From Streptomyces sp. MUM 203J (GTDB lineage: Bacteria > Actinomycetota > Actinomycetes > Streptomycetales > Streptomycetaceae), in contig NZ_JADWYO010000031.1 of the NCBI RefSeq assembly GCF_022414595.1, forward strand, positions 1 to 64,000: a stretch of 64,000 bases of DNA, written 5' to 3'. Each line of letters opens with the position of its first letter. Position 1 is the stretch's first letter. This document shows positions 40,506 to 49,777 of the stretch, piece by piece. The translations under genes and the position numbers were made by a program. The notes beneath the pieces were generated by a model that saw nothing but the letters and a program-made list of their open reading frames with translations, made no database searches and had not been told where the DNA came from.

Positions 40506-41429
40506 ATGGGACGCCACCGACGCTCGGACGCCGCAGCCTCAGCCGCTACCACGGGCGGGGCCACCGAGGACCACGCCTCCGGCCGGCGGCGGCGCAGGAA
40601 GCGCTCCGGCGGACTGCCGGTCAAGGGCGGACTGCTCGGCGCCTCCGCCGCGATGGCGGTCGGCGCGGTCGCGGTCGCGTCGGGCCTGCTGCCGGGCGGG
40701 GACACCTTCACCCTGGGCAGCAGCTCCCCGGACGAGCAGATACGTTCCGGCGACCCTTCGGGGCTGAACGCGCAGGGCGGCTCCACCGACGGCCCGGGCG
40801 CGGGCGGGGCCTCGGCCTCCGCCCCGGCCACCCCCACCGCCCCCACGTCGGCGGCGGCCCCGTCGACGAGCCCGTCGCCGTCGCCCTCCCGGACGACGGC
40901 CTCGCCCTCCCCCAGTCCGTCGAAGACGGCTGAGAAGAAGAAGCCGTCCCCGACCCCCACGAAGGTGGCGACCACCGCCCCCCGCACGACGGCACCCGCC
41001 CCCACCCAGAAGCCCAAGCCCCCGACCACCCCCGATACGGACGTCAGCCGGGCCGACGCCGCCGAGGCGGCGGTGCTGGACCTGGTCAACAAGGAGCGCG
41101 CCAAGGCCGGCTGCTCCCCGGTGCGGGCCTCCAAGGACCTGGGCGCGCTGGCCCGCGCGTACAGCACGGACATGGCCGAGCGGGACTTCTTCTCGCACAC
41201 CGACCCGGACGGCAACTCGCCGTGGGACCGGGCGGCCAAGGCGGGCATCGAGGGACTGGGCGGCGAGAACATCGCCCGCGGCCAGGCCGACGCGGCTGCC
41301 GTGATGGAGGCCTGGATGAACAGCGAGGGCCACCGGGCGAACATCCTGAACTGCGACTTCAACACGCTGGGCGTGGGCGTCCACTTCGCGGACGGCGGTC
41401 CCTGGTGGACGCAGAACTTCGGCTTCTGA
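40506..41429 (+). CDS. Secreted or membrane-anchored CAP-domain protein
   Basis: A 307-residue protein. A basic N-terminus (RRRRRKR) precedes one hydrophobic segment at about 40-60, which serves as signal or anchor. A long Ser/Thr/Pro/Lys-rich linker spans to about 175. The CAP (SCP/PR-1) domain follows, with VLDLVNKERAKAGCSPV, FFSHTDPDGNSPWDR, GENIARG and HRANILNCDFNTLGVG. Two Cys in the domain could pair. The role of bacterial CAP proteins outside the cell is not settled. The ATG has GGAAGGG 9 nt upstream. Confidence 0.88.
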   Translation: MGRHRRSDAAASAATTGGATEDHASGRRRRRKRSGGLPVKGGLLGASAAMAVGAVAVASGLLPGGDTFTLGSSSPDEQIRSGDPSGLNAQGGSTDGPGAGGASASAPATPTAPTSAAAPSTSPSPSPSRTTASPSPSPSKTAEKKKPSPTPTKVATTAPRTTAPAPTQKPKPPTTPDTDVSRADAAEAAVLDLVNKERAKAGCSPVRASKDLGALARAYSTDMAERDFFSHTDPDGNSPWDRAAKAGIEGLGGENIARGQADAAAVMEAWMNSEGHRANILNCDFNTLGVGVHFADGGPWWTQNFGF

Positions 41430-41778
41430 GCAGACCTGTCGGCTGAGCCGCACAGCAGCCGCGGCCGTCTTCTGCGCGGGCACACGGGGGCGCTCGCCCC
41501 TCGATGAGGCCGGACAGGGCCTCGACGGCCCCCCTCGCCCGGCAACGCGGAAGCACAGGGCGCCGTCACAGCGGCCCGGCCGTCACCGATGGACCATCGA
41601 ACGGACCGCGGCCCGGCCCTCCGGTCACCGCCGACCTGACCGGCGCTGCGAACGCGAAGCCGACCGCATCCTCGCCTGCACCGGCATGGCCCTGCACTCT
41701 CATCTGCCGCGGCGGACTCGGGGGCGCCGCGGCGGTAATTCGGTCGCGCGCGCGAAGCGGTGTGATCACGCTGGTCCG
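41430..41778. other. 349-bp region with no recognisable gene
   Basis: This marks the left edge of the accessory patch at 41.4-44.7 kb. I see no gene or clear repeat; a CCGCGGCGG-type GC stretch near 41707-41735 could fold but has no terminator features. Confidence 0.5.
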
Positions 41779-42372
41779 GTGACACAACCGAGGCATCAGA
41801 TCAGAGCCCTTCACACGGACTCGACGATCACCGTCTACCAGGCGTACGCGCCGGGGATCGGGCCGGAGGCGGCCCGGGACGGTCGATTCCCGGCAGCGTG
41901 GCGGCGCGACCGGATGACGTGGATCAAGCCGTCCTTTCTGTGGATGATGTACCGCTCCGGGTGGGGCACCAAGGAAGGTCAGGAGCACGTCCTCGCCGTC
42001 GAGATCACCCGGGAGGGCTTCGAGTGGGCACTGCGGCACGCCTGCCTGTCCCACTACGAGCGCGGACTCCACGCCGACCGCGACACGTGGAGGCGCGAGC
42101 TGAGGCGGGCTCCCGTGCGCGTGCAGTGGGACCCCGAGCGCGACCTGCACCTTCAGCCCCTTCCTCACCGGTCGCTGCAGCTCGGCCTCACCGGCGAGGC
42201 CGCACGCCGCTACGCGGACGAGTGGATCGTCTCCATCACCGAGGTCACACCCCTGGCCCGCATGATCCACGCCCGCGTACAGGGTGGAGAGCTGGGCGCC
42301 GCCCGGCGGCTCCTGCCGGACGAACGCCCCTGTCCCGTGAGCGAGGAGACGATGACTCACCTGTACCGATAG
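41779..42372 (+). CDS. DUF4291 protein
   Basis: A 197-residue protein of the DUF4291 family, recognised from TITVYQAYAPGIGPEAA, RMTWIKPSFLWMMYRSGW and the TKEGQEHVLAVEITREGF segment. The function is unknown. The GTG at 41779 is chosen because the conserved part (QPRHQIRALHTD) starts right after; no clear ribosome site. It lies in a patch of accessory genes between conserved acyP/CAP and mutM. Confidence 0.85.
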   Translation: MTQPRHQIRALHTDSTITVYQAYAPGIGPEAARDGRFPAAWRRDRMTWIKPSFLWMMYRSGWGTKEGQEHVLAVEITREGFEWALRHACLSHYERGLHADRDTWRRELRRAPVRVQWDPERDLHLQPLPHRSLQLGLTGEAARRYADEWIVSITEVTPLARMIHARVQGGELGAARRLLPDERPCPVSEETMTHLYR

Positions 42373-42541
42373 GCAGGAAGGTCATGTGAGACGGCTGTCC
42401 GCCGCGTTCCCTTCCCGAGGCGGGCGGACAGGGCGTCCGGCACCTCCCGTACCCGGCTGCAGGAGGCTCTGGACGCCGGACACGGGAGGCAGTCAGAGGC
42501 CGCTCCCCTTCACCCGATTGCGGAGAGGCGGGACGGACTGT

Positions 42542-42766
42542 CTACACGGTGACCACCTGCCGCCGGACCGGGCGGCCCGCGTGGCACGCGCACGTGCACC
42601 TGATCGAGACGACCGGCGGACCGACCACCGGCCGCCCGCGCGTCACCACGTACACGTCCAGGGGCGGGGTGCAGTAGCCGCACTCACCGATCACGCAGGC
42701 CCCCGACCTCCCGGTACGGTCCATCTCCACCCACGCGGCCGTGACCGCGGGGCCCCGCCCGCTCAC
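42542..42766 (-). CDS. Cys-rich small protein (fourth gene of the coupled operon)
   Basis: A 74-residue protein with CVIGECGYC and CTCACH, enough ligands for one zinc site. The middle, PPLDVYVVTRGRPVVGPPVV, looks like beta strands. The GTG at 42766 overlaps the previous stop (GTGA), which fixes the start. No family recognised. Confidence 0.68.
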   Translation of the reverse strand: MSGRGPAVTAAWVEMDRTGRSGACVIGECGYCTPPLDVYVVTRGRPVVGPPVVSIRCTCACHAGRPVRRQVVTV

Positions 42767-42915
42767 CGGTCGCCGCCTTCGGGTGCGCCGGTGTCCGCGG
42801 ACGTCCGCACCCTGTGGGGCTGCGGCGCCTCCCGGCCGTGCCCCCGGCACCGCTCCGGCTCCGCCGCCGGGCCGCGGTCAAGGGTGTACGCGGTGACCGT
42901 GCGGCGAGCGCTCAC
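42763..42915 (-). CDS. 50-residue protein (third gene of the coupled operon)
   Basis: A very small polar protein (VSARRTVTAYTLDRGPAAEP...) with a single C-x-G-H. It starts with GTG overlapping the upstream stop (GTGA) and its own stop overlaps the next start the same way. That double coupling is the main reason to accept it as a gene. Confidence 0.5.
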   Translation of the reverse strand: MSARRTVTAYTLDRGPAAEPERCRGHGREAPQPHRVRTSADTGAPEGGDR

Positions 42916-43136
42916 AGGGCCCCGTCCTCGCTGCCGGGCCAGTCGGACCGGCCCTCGGGGTGCGCGAAGTAGTACCGGGCGCACTCCGGGCAGCAGTAGA
43001 CGTTGAACCCGGGCCCGGTCGCGGAGTCGATCTCCGCCACCACCATGGGCGTGTCCGTGATGTGCCGGCACCGCACGCACATGCGGACCGGCCTCCGCGC
43101 CGTCGGCCGCGCGGCGCCGGACGTCACCTCGCTCAC
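42912..43136 (-). CDS. Zinc-ribbon small protein (second gene of the coupled operon)
   Basis: A 74-residue protein with MCVRCRH and CCPEC about 30 residues apart, a likely zinc ribbon, and between them DTPMVVAEIDSATGPGFNVY. The GTG at 43136 overlaps the upstream stop. I have the impression of similar proteins in other Streptomyces, but no function is known to me. Confidence 0.7.
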   Translation of the reverse strand: MSEVTSGAARPTARRPVRMCVRCRHITDTPMVVAEIDSATGPGFNVYCCPECARYYFAHPEGRSDWPGSEDGAL

Positions 43137-43444
43137 CGGCCCGCCCCCGCTCCGTGCAGAACCCGCCGGTCAAGGTCGATACCGAAGTGCGCCGCCGTCA
43201 CGAGCGTCAGGCACCGCCGCCGCTGACGGGCCCGCTCCTGCCGGTGCCCGTACGGGGACCAGGGCCGCGCGGTCCACCCCCACCCCGGGCCGCACCACGC
43301 GACCTGTCGGCGCGAGGGGCGCGGGGTCCGGGGCTTGGCGGCGGGAGCCGGTGCGGCCGGACGGGCATCCGCCCGCCGACGGCCGGTACCGGGCGCGAAC
43401 ACCAGTCGGAGCCGGGTGGGGATCCGGTGGGTAGGGTCTGTCAT
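43133..43444 (-). CDS. Basic small protein (first gene of the coupled operon)
   Basis: A 103-residue Arg/Pro-rich protein (MTDPTHRIPTRLRLVFAPGT...). The C-terminal half (RQRRRCLTLVTAAHFGIDLD) may be a helix. GAGGAG lies 7 nt before the ATG, the best ribosome site of the operon. It faces the XRE regulator across a 181-bp region with repeated half-sites. Confidence 0.65.
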   Translation of the reverse strand: MTDPTHRIPTRLRLVFAPGTGRRRADARPAAPAPAAKPRTPRPSRRQVAWCGPGWGWTARPWSPYGHRQERARQRRRCLTLVTAAHFGIDLDRRVLHGAGAGR

Positions 43445-43534
43445 GTCGACGCTCCTCGTAAGCGTTGGCCATGCCCCCGGACGGCTCCACCCGTCGCGGG
43501 GGCCTTCTACGTCCTCACGATCATGAGCCCCCGT

Positions 43535-43611
43535 AAGGGACGTATCTGGCCATGGGCAGGGACAGTTGGGCCTTGCGGCGCTAGGGTCGTAAGAAGGCCC
43601 AAACGTCCCTG
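43535..43611. promoter_or_regulatory. Repeated half-sites between the small-gene operon and the XRE gene
   Basis: CAGGGACAGTTGGGCC (43557-43572) and GGCCCAAACGTCCCTG (43596-43611) form an inverted pair matching at 14 of 16 positions. AAGGGACGTATCTGGCC at 43535-43551 is a third, direct copy of the GGGAC...GGCC pattern. The pair just precedes the XRE start, so the XRE protein may bind here and control both directions. Confidence 0.55.
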
Positions 43612-43625
43612 TCGAAGGGGTTGAC

Positions 43626-44381
43626 TTGAACGTCAGACTTCGTTCTGCCATGGATGACGCGGGGCTCACCGCCCGGCAGCTCGCTTACCGAGTGGGGGTA
43701 TCCCCGAAGCAAGTGGAACGATGGGTTTCGAACGAGGCGTTAACGCCACACGCCAGGAACCGCGAAGACACCGCCCGCGCTCTGGGAGTGGACGAGGAAA
43801 TGATCTGGCCCCAGGCAGTCAAGGACCGCATCAAGACCGGCACGGATCGCGAGATCACCCACAGCTACCCATACCGGTCCGCAGCCCCGTCCTCTCTGTG
43901 GGCCGAACTGGTCGACGGTGCCGCGCGGGAGATCTACCTTGCCGGGTACACGAACTACTTCCTCTTCACGTCCGTTCCAGCATTCTCGGAGATGCTGCGC
44001 CGCAAGATCGATTCCGGGGTGCGGGTCCGCTTCCTGCTCGGGGATCCCGACGGCGAGGTAACACGACAGCGGGAGGCCATCGAGGACACGGCCCTGACGG
44101 TCTCCACTCGGATCCGTATCACCCTGGAGCACCTGGGCCGCCTCGGTTCGCCGGAAGGACTTGAGACAAGGTTCTCGGCTTCCTCCGACGCGGTGAACCA
44201 CGTGAGCTTGAGCGTCTTCCGATTTGATGAAGACGCGCTGGTCACGCCTCACCTCGCACGACTGGTCGGCCACGACTCGCCCTTGTTGCACCTCCACCGG
44301 CAGGGCAGCGGCGGCATGTTCGACCGCTTCCGCGACCACGCGGAGGAGCTCTGGAGTCGCGCCTTGCCGGTCACGCCCTGA
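43626..44381 (+). CDS. XRE-family regulator with C-terminal effector-like domain
   Basis: A 251-residue protein. An XRE helix-turn-helix covers about 1-60 (LTARQLAYRVGVSPKQVERW). The remainder, from about 85 (PSSLWAELVDGAAREIYLAG), resembles the phospholipase D-like or DUF5919-type domain found behind XRE heads in Streptomyces; catalytic HKD motifs are not visible. The start is TTG, chosen because AAGGGG lies 5 nt upstream; an ATG nine codons in is the alternative. It is divergent from the four-gene operon. Confidence 0.82.
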   Translation: MNVRLRSAMDDAGLTARQLAYRVGVSPKQVERWVSNEALTPHARNREDTARALGVDEEMIWPQAVKDRIKTGTDREITHSYPYRSAAPSSLWAELVDGAAREIYLAGYTNYFLFTSVPAFSEMLRRKIDSGVRVRFLLGDPDGEVTRQREAIEDTALTVSTRIRITLEHLGRLGSPEGLETRFSASSDAVNHVSLSVFRFDEDALVTPHLARLVGHDSPLLHLHRQGSGGMFDRFRDHAEELWSRALPVTP

Positions 44382-44385
44382 CTCA

Positions 44386-44556
44386 GAGACGATTCAGGAG
44401 CACGCGAATCTCCTGGGCATCCACCCCGGGGACCTGCTGCTCATGATCGAGCGGACCTATTACGACACCGACGGCCGCCCCGTCGAGACAGCCGACATCG
44501 TCGTGCCGGACGTCCGGTGGGAAGTGGCGTACGAGTTCGGCGTCGACCACCCCTGA
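44386..44556 (+). pseudogene. Remnant of a GntR-type regulator (UTRA domain end)
   Basis: About 55 codons reading TIQEHANLLGIHPGDLLLMI, then RTYYDTDGRPVETADIVVPD and RWEVAYEF before a stop. This is the end of a UTRA ligand domain of GntR-family regulators. No GntR DNA-binding part is present upstream, where the XRE gene lies in another frame. It looks like a leftover from an insertion or deletion. Confidence 0.7.
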
Positions 44557-44720
44557 ATCGCTGCGTCCCAGGGCGCACCGAGGGCACCCGAGGGCAGGAA
44601 TCCACCGGAACAGCTGAGCATGACCGGGAGCCACCCGCGCGCCGGGCTCTGCCCGCTCTCGCGCTGAAGAAGGGAAAGCGCCCTCCGCCGGGTGGCGCTG
44701 TGCGGCGTATCGTGGGTCCC

Positions 44721-45125
44721 ATGGACGCGACCGCCGCCGCTGAGACCCGCCCGCAGAGCGGTGAGCCGCCGTTCGACGTCTTCGCCCGGGCGTGCCCGTC
44801 GCGGGGCACGCTGGAGCATGTGACCGGCCGCTGGGGCGCGCTGACCGTGGGAGCGCTGTACGAGGGCAGCCTGCGCTTCAACGAACTGCGGCGGCGGGTG
44901 GACGGTGTGAGCGAGAAGATGCTCTCCCAGACCCTGCACGCCCTGGAGCGCGACGGGCTGGTGCACCGCGAGGCGCAGCTCACGAACCCGCCGCGCGTCG
45001 ACTACGAGCTGACACCCCTCGGCCGGGAGGTCGCCGCGCGCCTTCTGTCCCTCATCGGCCTGCTGGAGTCCCGCATGCCGGAGGTCCTGTCGGCGCGCGA
45101 GCGGTACGACGCGGGGCGCGGCTGA
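44721..45125 (+). CDS. HxlR-family transcriptional regulator
   Basis: A 134-residue winged-helix protein with the HxlR pattern: a conserved Cys near the N-terminus (ARACPSRG), then LRFNELRRRVDGVSEKMLSQ and the wing YELTPLGREV. Such proteins often respond to oxidative or electrophile stress, with Cys as a sensor, but no partner gene is adjacent. It converges on mutM. Confidence 0.9.
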   Translation: MDATAAAETRPQSGEPPFDVFARACPSRGTLEHVTGRWGALTVGALYEGSLRFNELRRRVDGVSEKMLSQTLHALERDGLVHREAQLTNPPRVDYELTPLGREVAARLLSLIGLLESRMPEVLSARERYDAGRG

Positions 45126-45135
45126 GGACGATCCG

Positions 45136-45993
45136 CTACGCCGCGCGGGGTGCGCGCTGGCAGCGGGGGCAGTAGTAGCTGGAGCGGTTCATCCAGGGGC
45201 GGCGGCGTATCGGTGTGCCGCAGCGCCGGCAGGGCTCGCCCTCGCGCCCGTAGGCGTCCAGGGAGCGGTCGAAGTACCCGGACTCGCCGTTCACGTTCAC
45301 GTACAGGCTGTCGAAGCTGGTGCCGCCGACCTCCAGCGCCGCGTTCATCACGTCCCGTACATGGCCCAGCAGCTCGTACGAGCGGGGCCGGGTGAAGGTC
45401 GCCGTCGGCCGCTCGTAGTGCAGGCGGGAGCGCCACAGCGCCTCGTCCGCGTAGATGTTGCCGACGCCGCTGACGAGGCTCTGGTCCAGCAGCGCCCGCT
45501 TGATGGTCGTGGTCTTCCGGCGCAGCGCGGCATGGAACGCGGCGTCGTCGAACCCCTCGTCCAGCGGGTCGCGGGCGATGTGCCCGATGACGTCGGGCAG
45601 TCCGTCCGGTGTGGTGTCGTGCAGCGACAGCCCGCCGAACGTGCGCTGGTCCACGAACCGCAGCTCCGTGCCCAGCGCGTCGTCGAAGCGGATCCTGATC
45701 CGCAGGTGCTTCTCGTCCTCGGCCCCCTCGGGCTGGACGAGCAGCTGACCGCTCATGCCGAGATGCCCCAGCACGGCGGCCCCGGCGTCCTCCAGCGGCA
45801 GCCACAGGTACTTGCCGCGCCGCCGCGCCACCCCGAAGCGGTGCCCCTTCAGCCGGGCGGCGAAGTCCTCCCCGCCTCCGAGGTGACGCCGCACCGCCCG
45901 TGCGTGCAGCACCTCGACGCCGGCGACGGTACGGCCGCCGACCCAGCGTTCGAGGCCCCGGCGGCACACTTCCACCTCGGGCAGTTCGGGCAC
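45136..45993 (-). CDS. mutM: Formamidopyrimidine-DNA glycosylase MutM (Fpg)
   Basis: A 285-residue base-excision repair glycosylase/lyase for 8-oxoguanine. The sequence begins VPELPEVEV, so the catalytic Pro and Glu follow the start residue. The beta-hairpin lysine region is RRRGKYLWL. The H2TH motif holds [18 protein letters not shown], and the C-terminal zinc finger is CRRCG...YYCPRCQ. The start is the GTG at 45993. Length and place before rnc are normal. Confidence 0.96.
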   Translation of the reverse strand: MPELPEVEVCRRGLERWVGGRTVAGVEVLHARAVRRHLGGGEDFAARLKGHRFGVARRRGKYLWLPLEDAGAAVLGHLGMSGQLLVQPEGAEDEKHLRIRIRFDDALGTELRFVDQRTFGGLSLHDTTPDGLPDVIGHIARDPLDEGFDDAAFHAALRRKTTTIKRALLDQSLVSGVGNIYADEALWRSRLHYERPTATFTRPRSYELLGHVRDVMNAALEVGGTSFDSLYVNVNGESGYFDRSLDAYGREGEPCRRCGTPIRRRPWMNRSSYYCPRCQRAPRAA

Positions 45994-46192
45994 GGGACGG
46001 ATCTCCTTCACAGCGGGGCAACGGGAGAGCCCCGCCGCACCGGGATGGTACGACGGGGCACGGAAGCGAAGACAGCCGATGTCACGGCCGACCGCACAGC
46101 GCGGGGCGAACCCCCGCGGCCCGGCATCGGCGCGAGGAACCGGCCCGCTCACGCGGGCCGGCCGCACCAGCCGCTGCCGGTCCCTTCGGCTG

Positions 46193-47053
46193 TCAGGCCG
46201 AGGGCGCGCTGCCGGGGGTGTCGGGTGCGGAAGAGGAGTCGGCGGCCTCTCCTGTGCCCGCGCTCCCGCCGGTCGCGGCGGCAGTGCCCTCGGCCGCGGC
46301 CTTCGCCGCCGCCTCGCGCTCGTCCGCCGCGGCGCGGATGGACCGCCACGCGGACTCCGCCGCCTGCTGCTCCGCTTCCTTCTTGCTGCGGCCGGTGCCG
46401 GTGCCGTACGAGACACCACCGACGCGGGCGGCAGCAGTGAAGGTCTTCTCGTGGTCCGGGCCGGTCTCGCTGACCAGGTACTCCGGAACACCGAGGCCCT
46501 CGGCCGCGGTGAGTTCCTGGAGGCTGGTCTTCCAGTCCAGTCCGGCACCGAGGTTCGAGGACTTCTCGATCAGCGGGTCGAACAGGCGGTGCACCAGCTC
46601 GGAGGCCGCCTCCAGACCCCGGTCGAGATAGACCGCGCCGATCACCGCTTCCAGGGTGTCGGCGAGGATGGACGCCTTGTCCCGGCCTCCTGTGCCCTCT
46701 TCACCCCGGCCGAGCCGGATGAAGGCGCCCAGATCGAGGCCGCGTCCGACCTCCGCCAGCGCACGCGAGTTGACCACCGCGGCCCGCAGCTTGGCCAGCT
46801 GGCCTTCGGGCAGGTCGGGGTGGGTGCGGTACAGCGTGTCCGTGACCACCAGGCCGAGCACGGAGTCCCCGAGGAACTCCAGCCGCTCGTTGGTGGGCAG
46901 GCCGCCGTTCTCGTACGCGTAGGAGCGGTGGGTCAGCGCACGCACCAGAAGGGCGGACTCGACTTCATAGCCGAGCCGCCCTTCCAGAAGCGTGTGGGAC
47001 GAGGCCGTGTTCTCCGCCTGCTTCTTGGCGTCATCCGCCATTTTCTGGCCAGA
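46193..47053 (-). CDS. rnc: Ribonuclease III (AbsB)
   Basis: A 286-residue RNase III. The signature [16 protein letters not shown] and the acidic site [13 protein letters not shown] form the catalytic domain, and a double-stranded-RNA binding domain follows at about 185-255. The last 40 residues are Ala/Gly/Ser-rich. In S. coelicolor this gene (absB) also controls antibiotic production. The GTG at 47053 has GAGAGG upstream; the ATG at 47041 is the alternative. Confidence 0.95.
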   Translation of the reverse strand, partial: SGQKMADDAKKQAENTASSHTLLEGRLGYEVESALLVRALTHRSYAYENGGLPTNERLEFLGDSVLGLVVTDTLYRTHPDLPEGQLAKLRAAVVNSRALAEVGRGLDLGAFIRLGRGEEGTGGRDKASILADTLEAVIGAVYLDRGLEAASELVHRLFDPLIEKSSNLGAGLDWKTSLQELTAAEGLGVPEYLVSETGPDHEKTFTAAARVGGVSYGTGTGRSKKEAEQQAAESAWRSIRAAADEREAAAKAAAEGTAAATGGSAGTGEAADSSSAPDTPGSAPSA

Positions 47054-47075
47054 CACGGTGCCTCTCACCAGCCGC

Positions 47076-47249
47076 TCAGACCGCGAGGACCTGGCGCTTG
47101 TTGTACGTGCCGCAGCTGGGGCACGCGATGTGCTGCTGCTTCGGCTCCTGGCAACGCTCACACGAAACCAGGGTGGGGACCGCAGCCTTCCACTGCGACC
47201 GGCGGTGGCGCGTGTTGCTGCGCGACATCTTCCGCTTCGGAACAGCCAC
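47076..47249 (-). CDS. rpmF: 50S ribosomal protein L32
   Basis: A 57-residue L32 ([20 protein letters not shown]...) with zinc ligands in [17 protein letters not shown]. It starts GTG and lies between the YceD-like gene and rnc in the standard order. The four Cys are present, so this is the zinc-binding form. Confidence 0.96.
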   Translation of the reverse strand: MAVPKRKMSRSNTRHRRSQWKAAVPTLVSCERCQEPKQQHIACPSCGTYNKRQVLAV

Positions 47250-47251
47250 GG

Positions 47252-47890
47252 CTACTTCTCCTGCTTCTCGTCGACGCCCGAATCGGCGCCGCTCATGTCG
47301 TCCTTCTCACCGGCTCCGAGTGAACCGGCGAGTCCCTGCAGTGCCGCCCAACGGATGTCGACGGCGTCATGGTGGTGGTCCGGGTTCTCGTTGAGACCGA
47401 CCCCGCACTCGGGGCACAGTCCCGCACAGTCCTCCCGGCACACCGGCTGCATCGGCAGTGCGAGCACCACCGCATCGCGCAGCACGGGTTCGAGGTCGAA
47501 CATGCCGTCCTCGAGGGGGATCATGTCCTCGTCCTCGGCGTCGTCGCCGGGCTCCGCCTGCTTGCTGCGGCCCCGGTCGTCGGCGTCGGGGTACGAGAAC
47601 ATCTCCTGGAAGTCCGCTTCGACCTCACGGCCCAGCGGCTCCAGACACCTTACGCACTCCCCCTCGGCGGTCGCACGGGCGGTGCCTGTGACAAGCACCC
47701 CTTCCATGACCGACTCGAGGCGGAGCTCCAGCTCGACGGGCGAGCCCTCCGGTACGCCGATGACTCCTTCGATCCCGAGGTCGGCGGGGGCCGCCACCTC
47801 GCGGGCCAGCCGCTGGAGGGCACCGGGACGCCGCCCCAGCTCGTGTGTGTCGAACACGAGGGGGTTGCGGTGGTCGAGGCGCGTGCTCAG
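47252..47890 (-). CDS. YceD/DUF177-family protein
   Basis: A 212-residue protein ([20 protein letters not shown] after the start). Zinc-ligand-like Cys lie in CVRCLEPL and in [13 protein letters not shown]. The family sits before rpmF in most bacteria and has been linked to 23S rRNA/L32 processing. The likely start is a CTG at 47890: AGGAGA lies 5 nt upstream and no ATG/GTG with a ribosome site is close by. A 2-nt gap separates it from rpmF. Confidence 0.9.
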   Translation of the reverse strand: MSTRLDHRNPLVFDTHELGRRPGALQRLAREVAAPADLGIEGVIGVPEGSPVELELRLESVMEGVLVTGTARATAEGECVRCLEPLGREVEADFQEMFSYPDADDRGRSKQAEPGDDAEDEDMIPLEDGMFDLEPVLRDAVVLALPMQPVCREDCAGLCPECGVGLNENPDHHHDAVDIRWAALQGLAGSLGAGEKDDMSGADSGVDEKQEK

Positions 47891-48054
47891 GGCTTCTCCT
47901 GCGTTTCGGGTTCCTGCGGAATCGTGAAGGGGGCCGCCCCGTGCGTTCCGGGTGGTGAAACGGGCAGCCGGGATCGCGGACGTACTCGCGACCGAAGAGC
48001 CAGGATACTGGACGCTCCGCCCCAGGCCCAATCCGGCCGCCGCGACGCAGCGGC

Positions 48055-49158
48055 TCAGTGGCCCTGACCGTGGCCCTGCTCGTACCGGCGGAGCTGCTCC
48101 AGGTCGATCATGCTCGTGTCGAAGAAGCTGGTCTCGTCGAGCGCGGCCGTCGGCTGCGCCTGTTCCTGCGGGGCCGCCTGAGGGTGCTGCTGGTACGCGT
48201 ACGGGTCGGGCTGCTGGGCGTAGCCGCCCTGGCCGTAGCCGTGGGTCTGGTCGTGGCCCTGGTCGTATCCGGTCTGCTGCTGGTAGGCGTACGGGTCCTG
48301 CTGGCCGTAGCCGTAGCCGTCCTGGGCCGGCTGGGCCTGGTAGGCGGCGGCGTACGGGTCGGGCTGGTGTGCGGGCTGCGGCGGCAGCTGCTGGGGGATC
48401 GCGGCGGGCTGCGCGGCGGGCGCGGGGTCCGCGAGCTCGGCCAGGCCCGCGAGGTAGTCGGCGTCGCTGGTGTGCACCTGGGCCTGTCCGGCCGCGTCCT
48501 GGGCGGCCATGTGCTCCCCGAGGTCGTCGGAGGTGGTCCGGCCGTGCAGCTTCTGGCGGCCCCGTCCGACGGCCTCCAGGGTCTTGGAGAGGACCGCTTC
48601 GAAGGCGCTCAGCTTGGCGTCCACGTACTCGTCGGCGCGGCCGACGAGGGTGCGGGGGTCCTCGCTGTACTCGGGGGCGTCCTCGTCGGCGTAGCCGTCC
48701 GCGTCCAGGCCGGGACCGCGGCCGAGGAGCTTCTCACGGCCCCGGTCGACGGAGCCGATGGTCTTGGTGAGAACGACCTCGAAGTTGGCGAGTTTGGAGT
48801 CGACGTAGTCGTCGGCCTCCGCCCTGATCTCCTCGGCCTCGCGGCGGGCGTCCGAGAGGATGCGGTCGGCCTGCTCCTGGGACTGGCGGGCGACCTGGGT
48901 GTCCGAGACGAGCGTGCCGCGCTCGGCGTGGGCGGCCTCGATGATCCGCTGGGCCTCCTGGCGGGCCTGCTCGACCATCTGCTCACGGCCGCCGATCAGC
49001 TCCCGGGCCTCGGCCAGGGAGCCGGGCAGGGCCTGGCGCAGGTCCTCCAGCATGGCGAGCAGCTCGGCGCGGTTGACCACGCAGGAGGCCGACATGGGCA
49101 TGGACCGGGCGTTCCCGACCGCTTCGACGATCTCGTCGAGCTTCTTCTGCACGTCCAC
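48055..49158 (-). CDS. Coiled-coil protein (DivIVA/ATP-synthase B-like)
   Basis: A 367-residue protein. Residues about 35-135 are a long charged coiled coil (EQARQEAQRIIEAAHAER). A similar segment is repeated twice: YVDSKLANFEVVLTKTIGSV and YVDAKLSAFEAVLSKTLEAV. From about 240 a Gln/Tyr/Pro/Gly-rich low-complexity tail follows. Such proteins are conserved in actinobacteria beside coaD and are often called cell-division initiation proteins; the function is not proven. The start is a GTG at 49158. Confidence 0.85.
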   Translation of the reverse strand: MDVQKKLDEIVEAVGNARSMPMSASCVVNRAELLAMLEDLRQALPGSLAEARELIGGREQMVEQARQEAQRIIEAAHAERGTLVSDTQVARQSQEQADRILSDARREAEEIRAEADDYVDSKLANFEVVLTKTIGSVDRGREKLLGRGPGLDADGYADEDAPEYSEDPRTLVGRADEYVDAKLSAFEAVLSKTLEAVGRGRQKLHGRTTSDDLGEHMAAQDAAGQAQVHTSDADYLAGLAELADPAPAAQPAAIPQQLPPQPAHQPDPYAAAYQAQPAQDGYGYGQQDPYAYQQQTGYDQGHDQTHGYGQGGYAQQPDPYAYQQHPQAAPQEQAQPTAALDETSFFDTSMIDLEQLRRYEQGHGQGH

Positions 49159-49259
49159 CGTGTGCTCGCCACTCTCTACAGCCGTGTTTTGGAGACGGAC
49201 GGGACGACTGTACGGCCACTCGGCACCACGCGGACACCGGGTGACGGCCTGTCAGCGGA

Positions 49260-49751
49260 TCACTTCTCCGAGGACCTGCCGCGGAGCCGTTCGACGAGCG
49301 CCTCGTGGACGATCGGGGGCAGCAGGTGGGAGACGTCGCCGCCCCAGGCCGCGACCTCCTTGACCAGCGAGGACGACAGGAAGCTGTACGTCGGGTTGGT
49401 CGGTACGAACAGGGTCTCGACACCGGTCAGGCCGTTGTTCATCTGGGCCATCTGGAGTTCGTAGTCGAAGTCGCTGACCGCGCGCAGGCCCTTGACGATG
49501 GCGGGGATGTCCCGCTCCTTGCAGAAGTCGACCAGGAGGCCGTGGTGGGACTCCACCACGACGTTGTCGAACTCCGCGGTGACCCGGCGGATGAGGTCCA
49601 TCCGCTCCTCGACGGTGAAGAGGCCCTTCTTGGACTGGTTGATCATCACCGCGACGTGCACGACGTCGTACAGCTTGGAGGCGCGGGCGATGATGTCGAG
49701 ATGTCCGTTGGTGATGGGGTCGAACGACCCCGGACAGACTGCTCGGCGCAA
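49260..49751 (-). CDS. coaD: Phosphopantetheine adenylyltransferase
   Basis: A 163-residue CoaD, which makes dephospho-CoA from phosphopantetheine and ATP. The nucleotide-binding motifs are [16 protein letters not shown] and [13 protein letters not shown]. The TTG at 49751 gives the family length; an ATG at 49781, overlapping the rsmD stop as ATGA, would add 10 residues and is a real alternative. It follows rsmD in the usual order. Confidence 0.95.
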   Translation of the reverse strand: MRRAVCPGSFDPITNGHLDIIARASKLYDVVHVAVMINQSKKGLFTVEERMDLIRRVTAEFDNVVVESHHGLLVDFCKERDIPAIVKGLRAVSDFDYELQMAQMNNGLTGVETLFVPTNPTYSFLSSSLVKEVAAWGGDVSHLLPPIVHEALVERLRGRSSEK

Positions 49752-49777
49752 CTGAAGTCCCTCGCTCTCCGGTCCGG

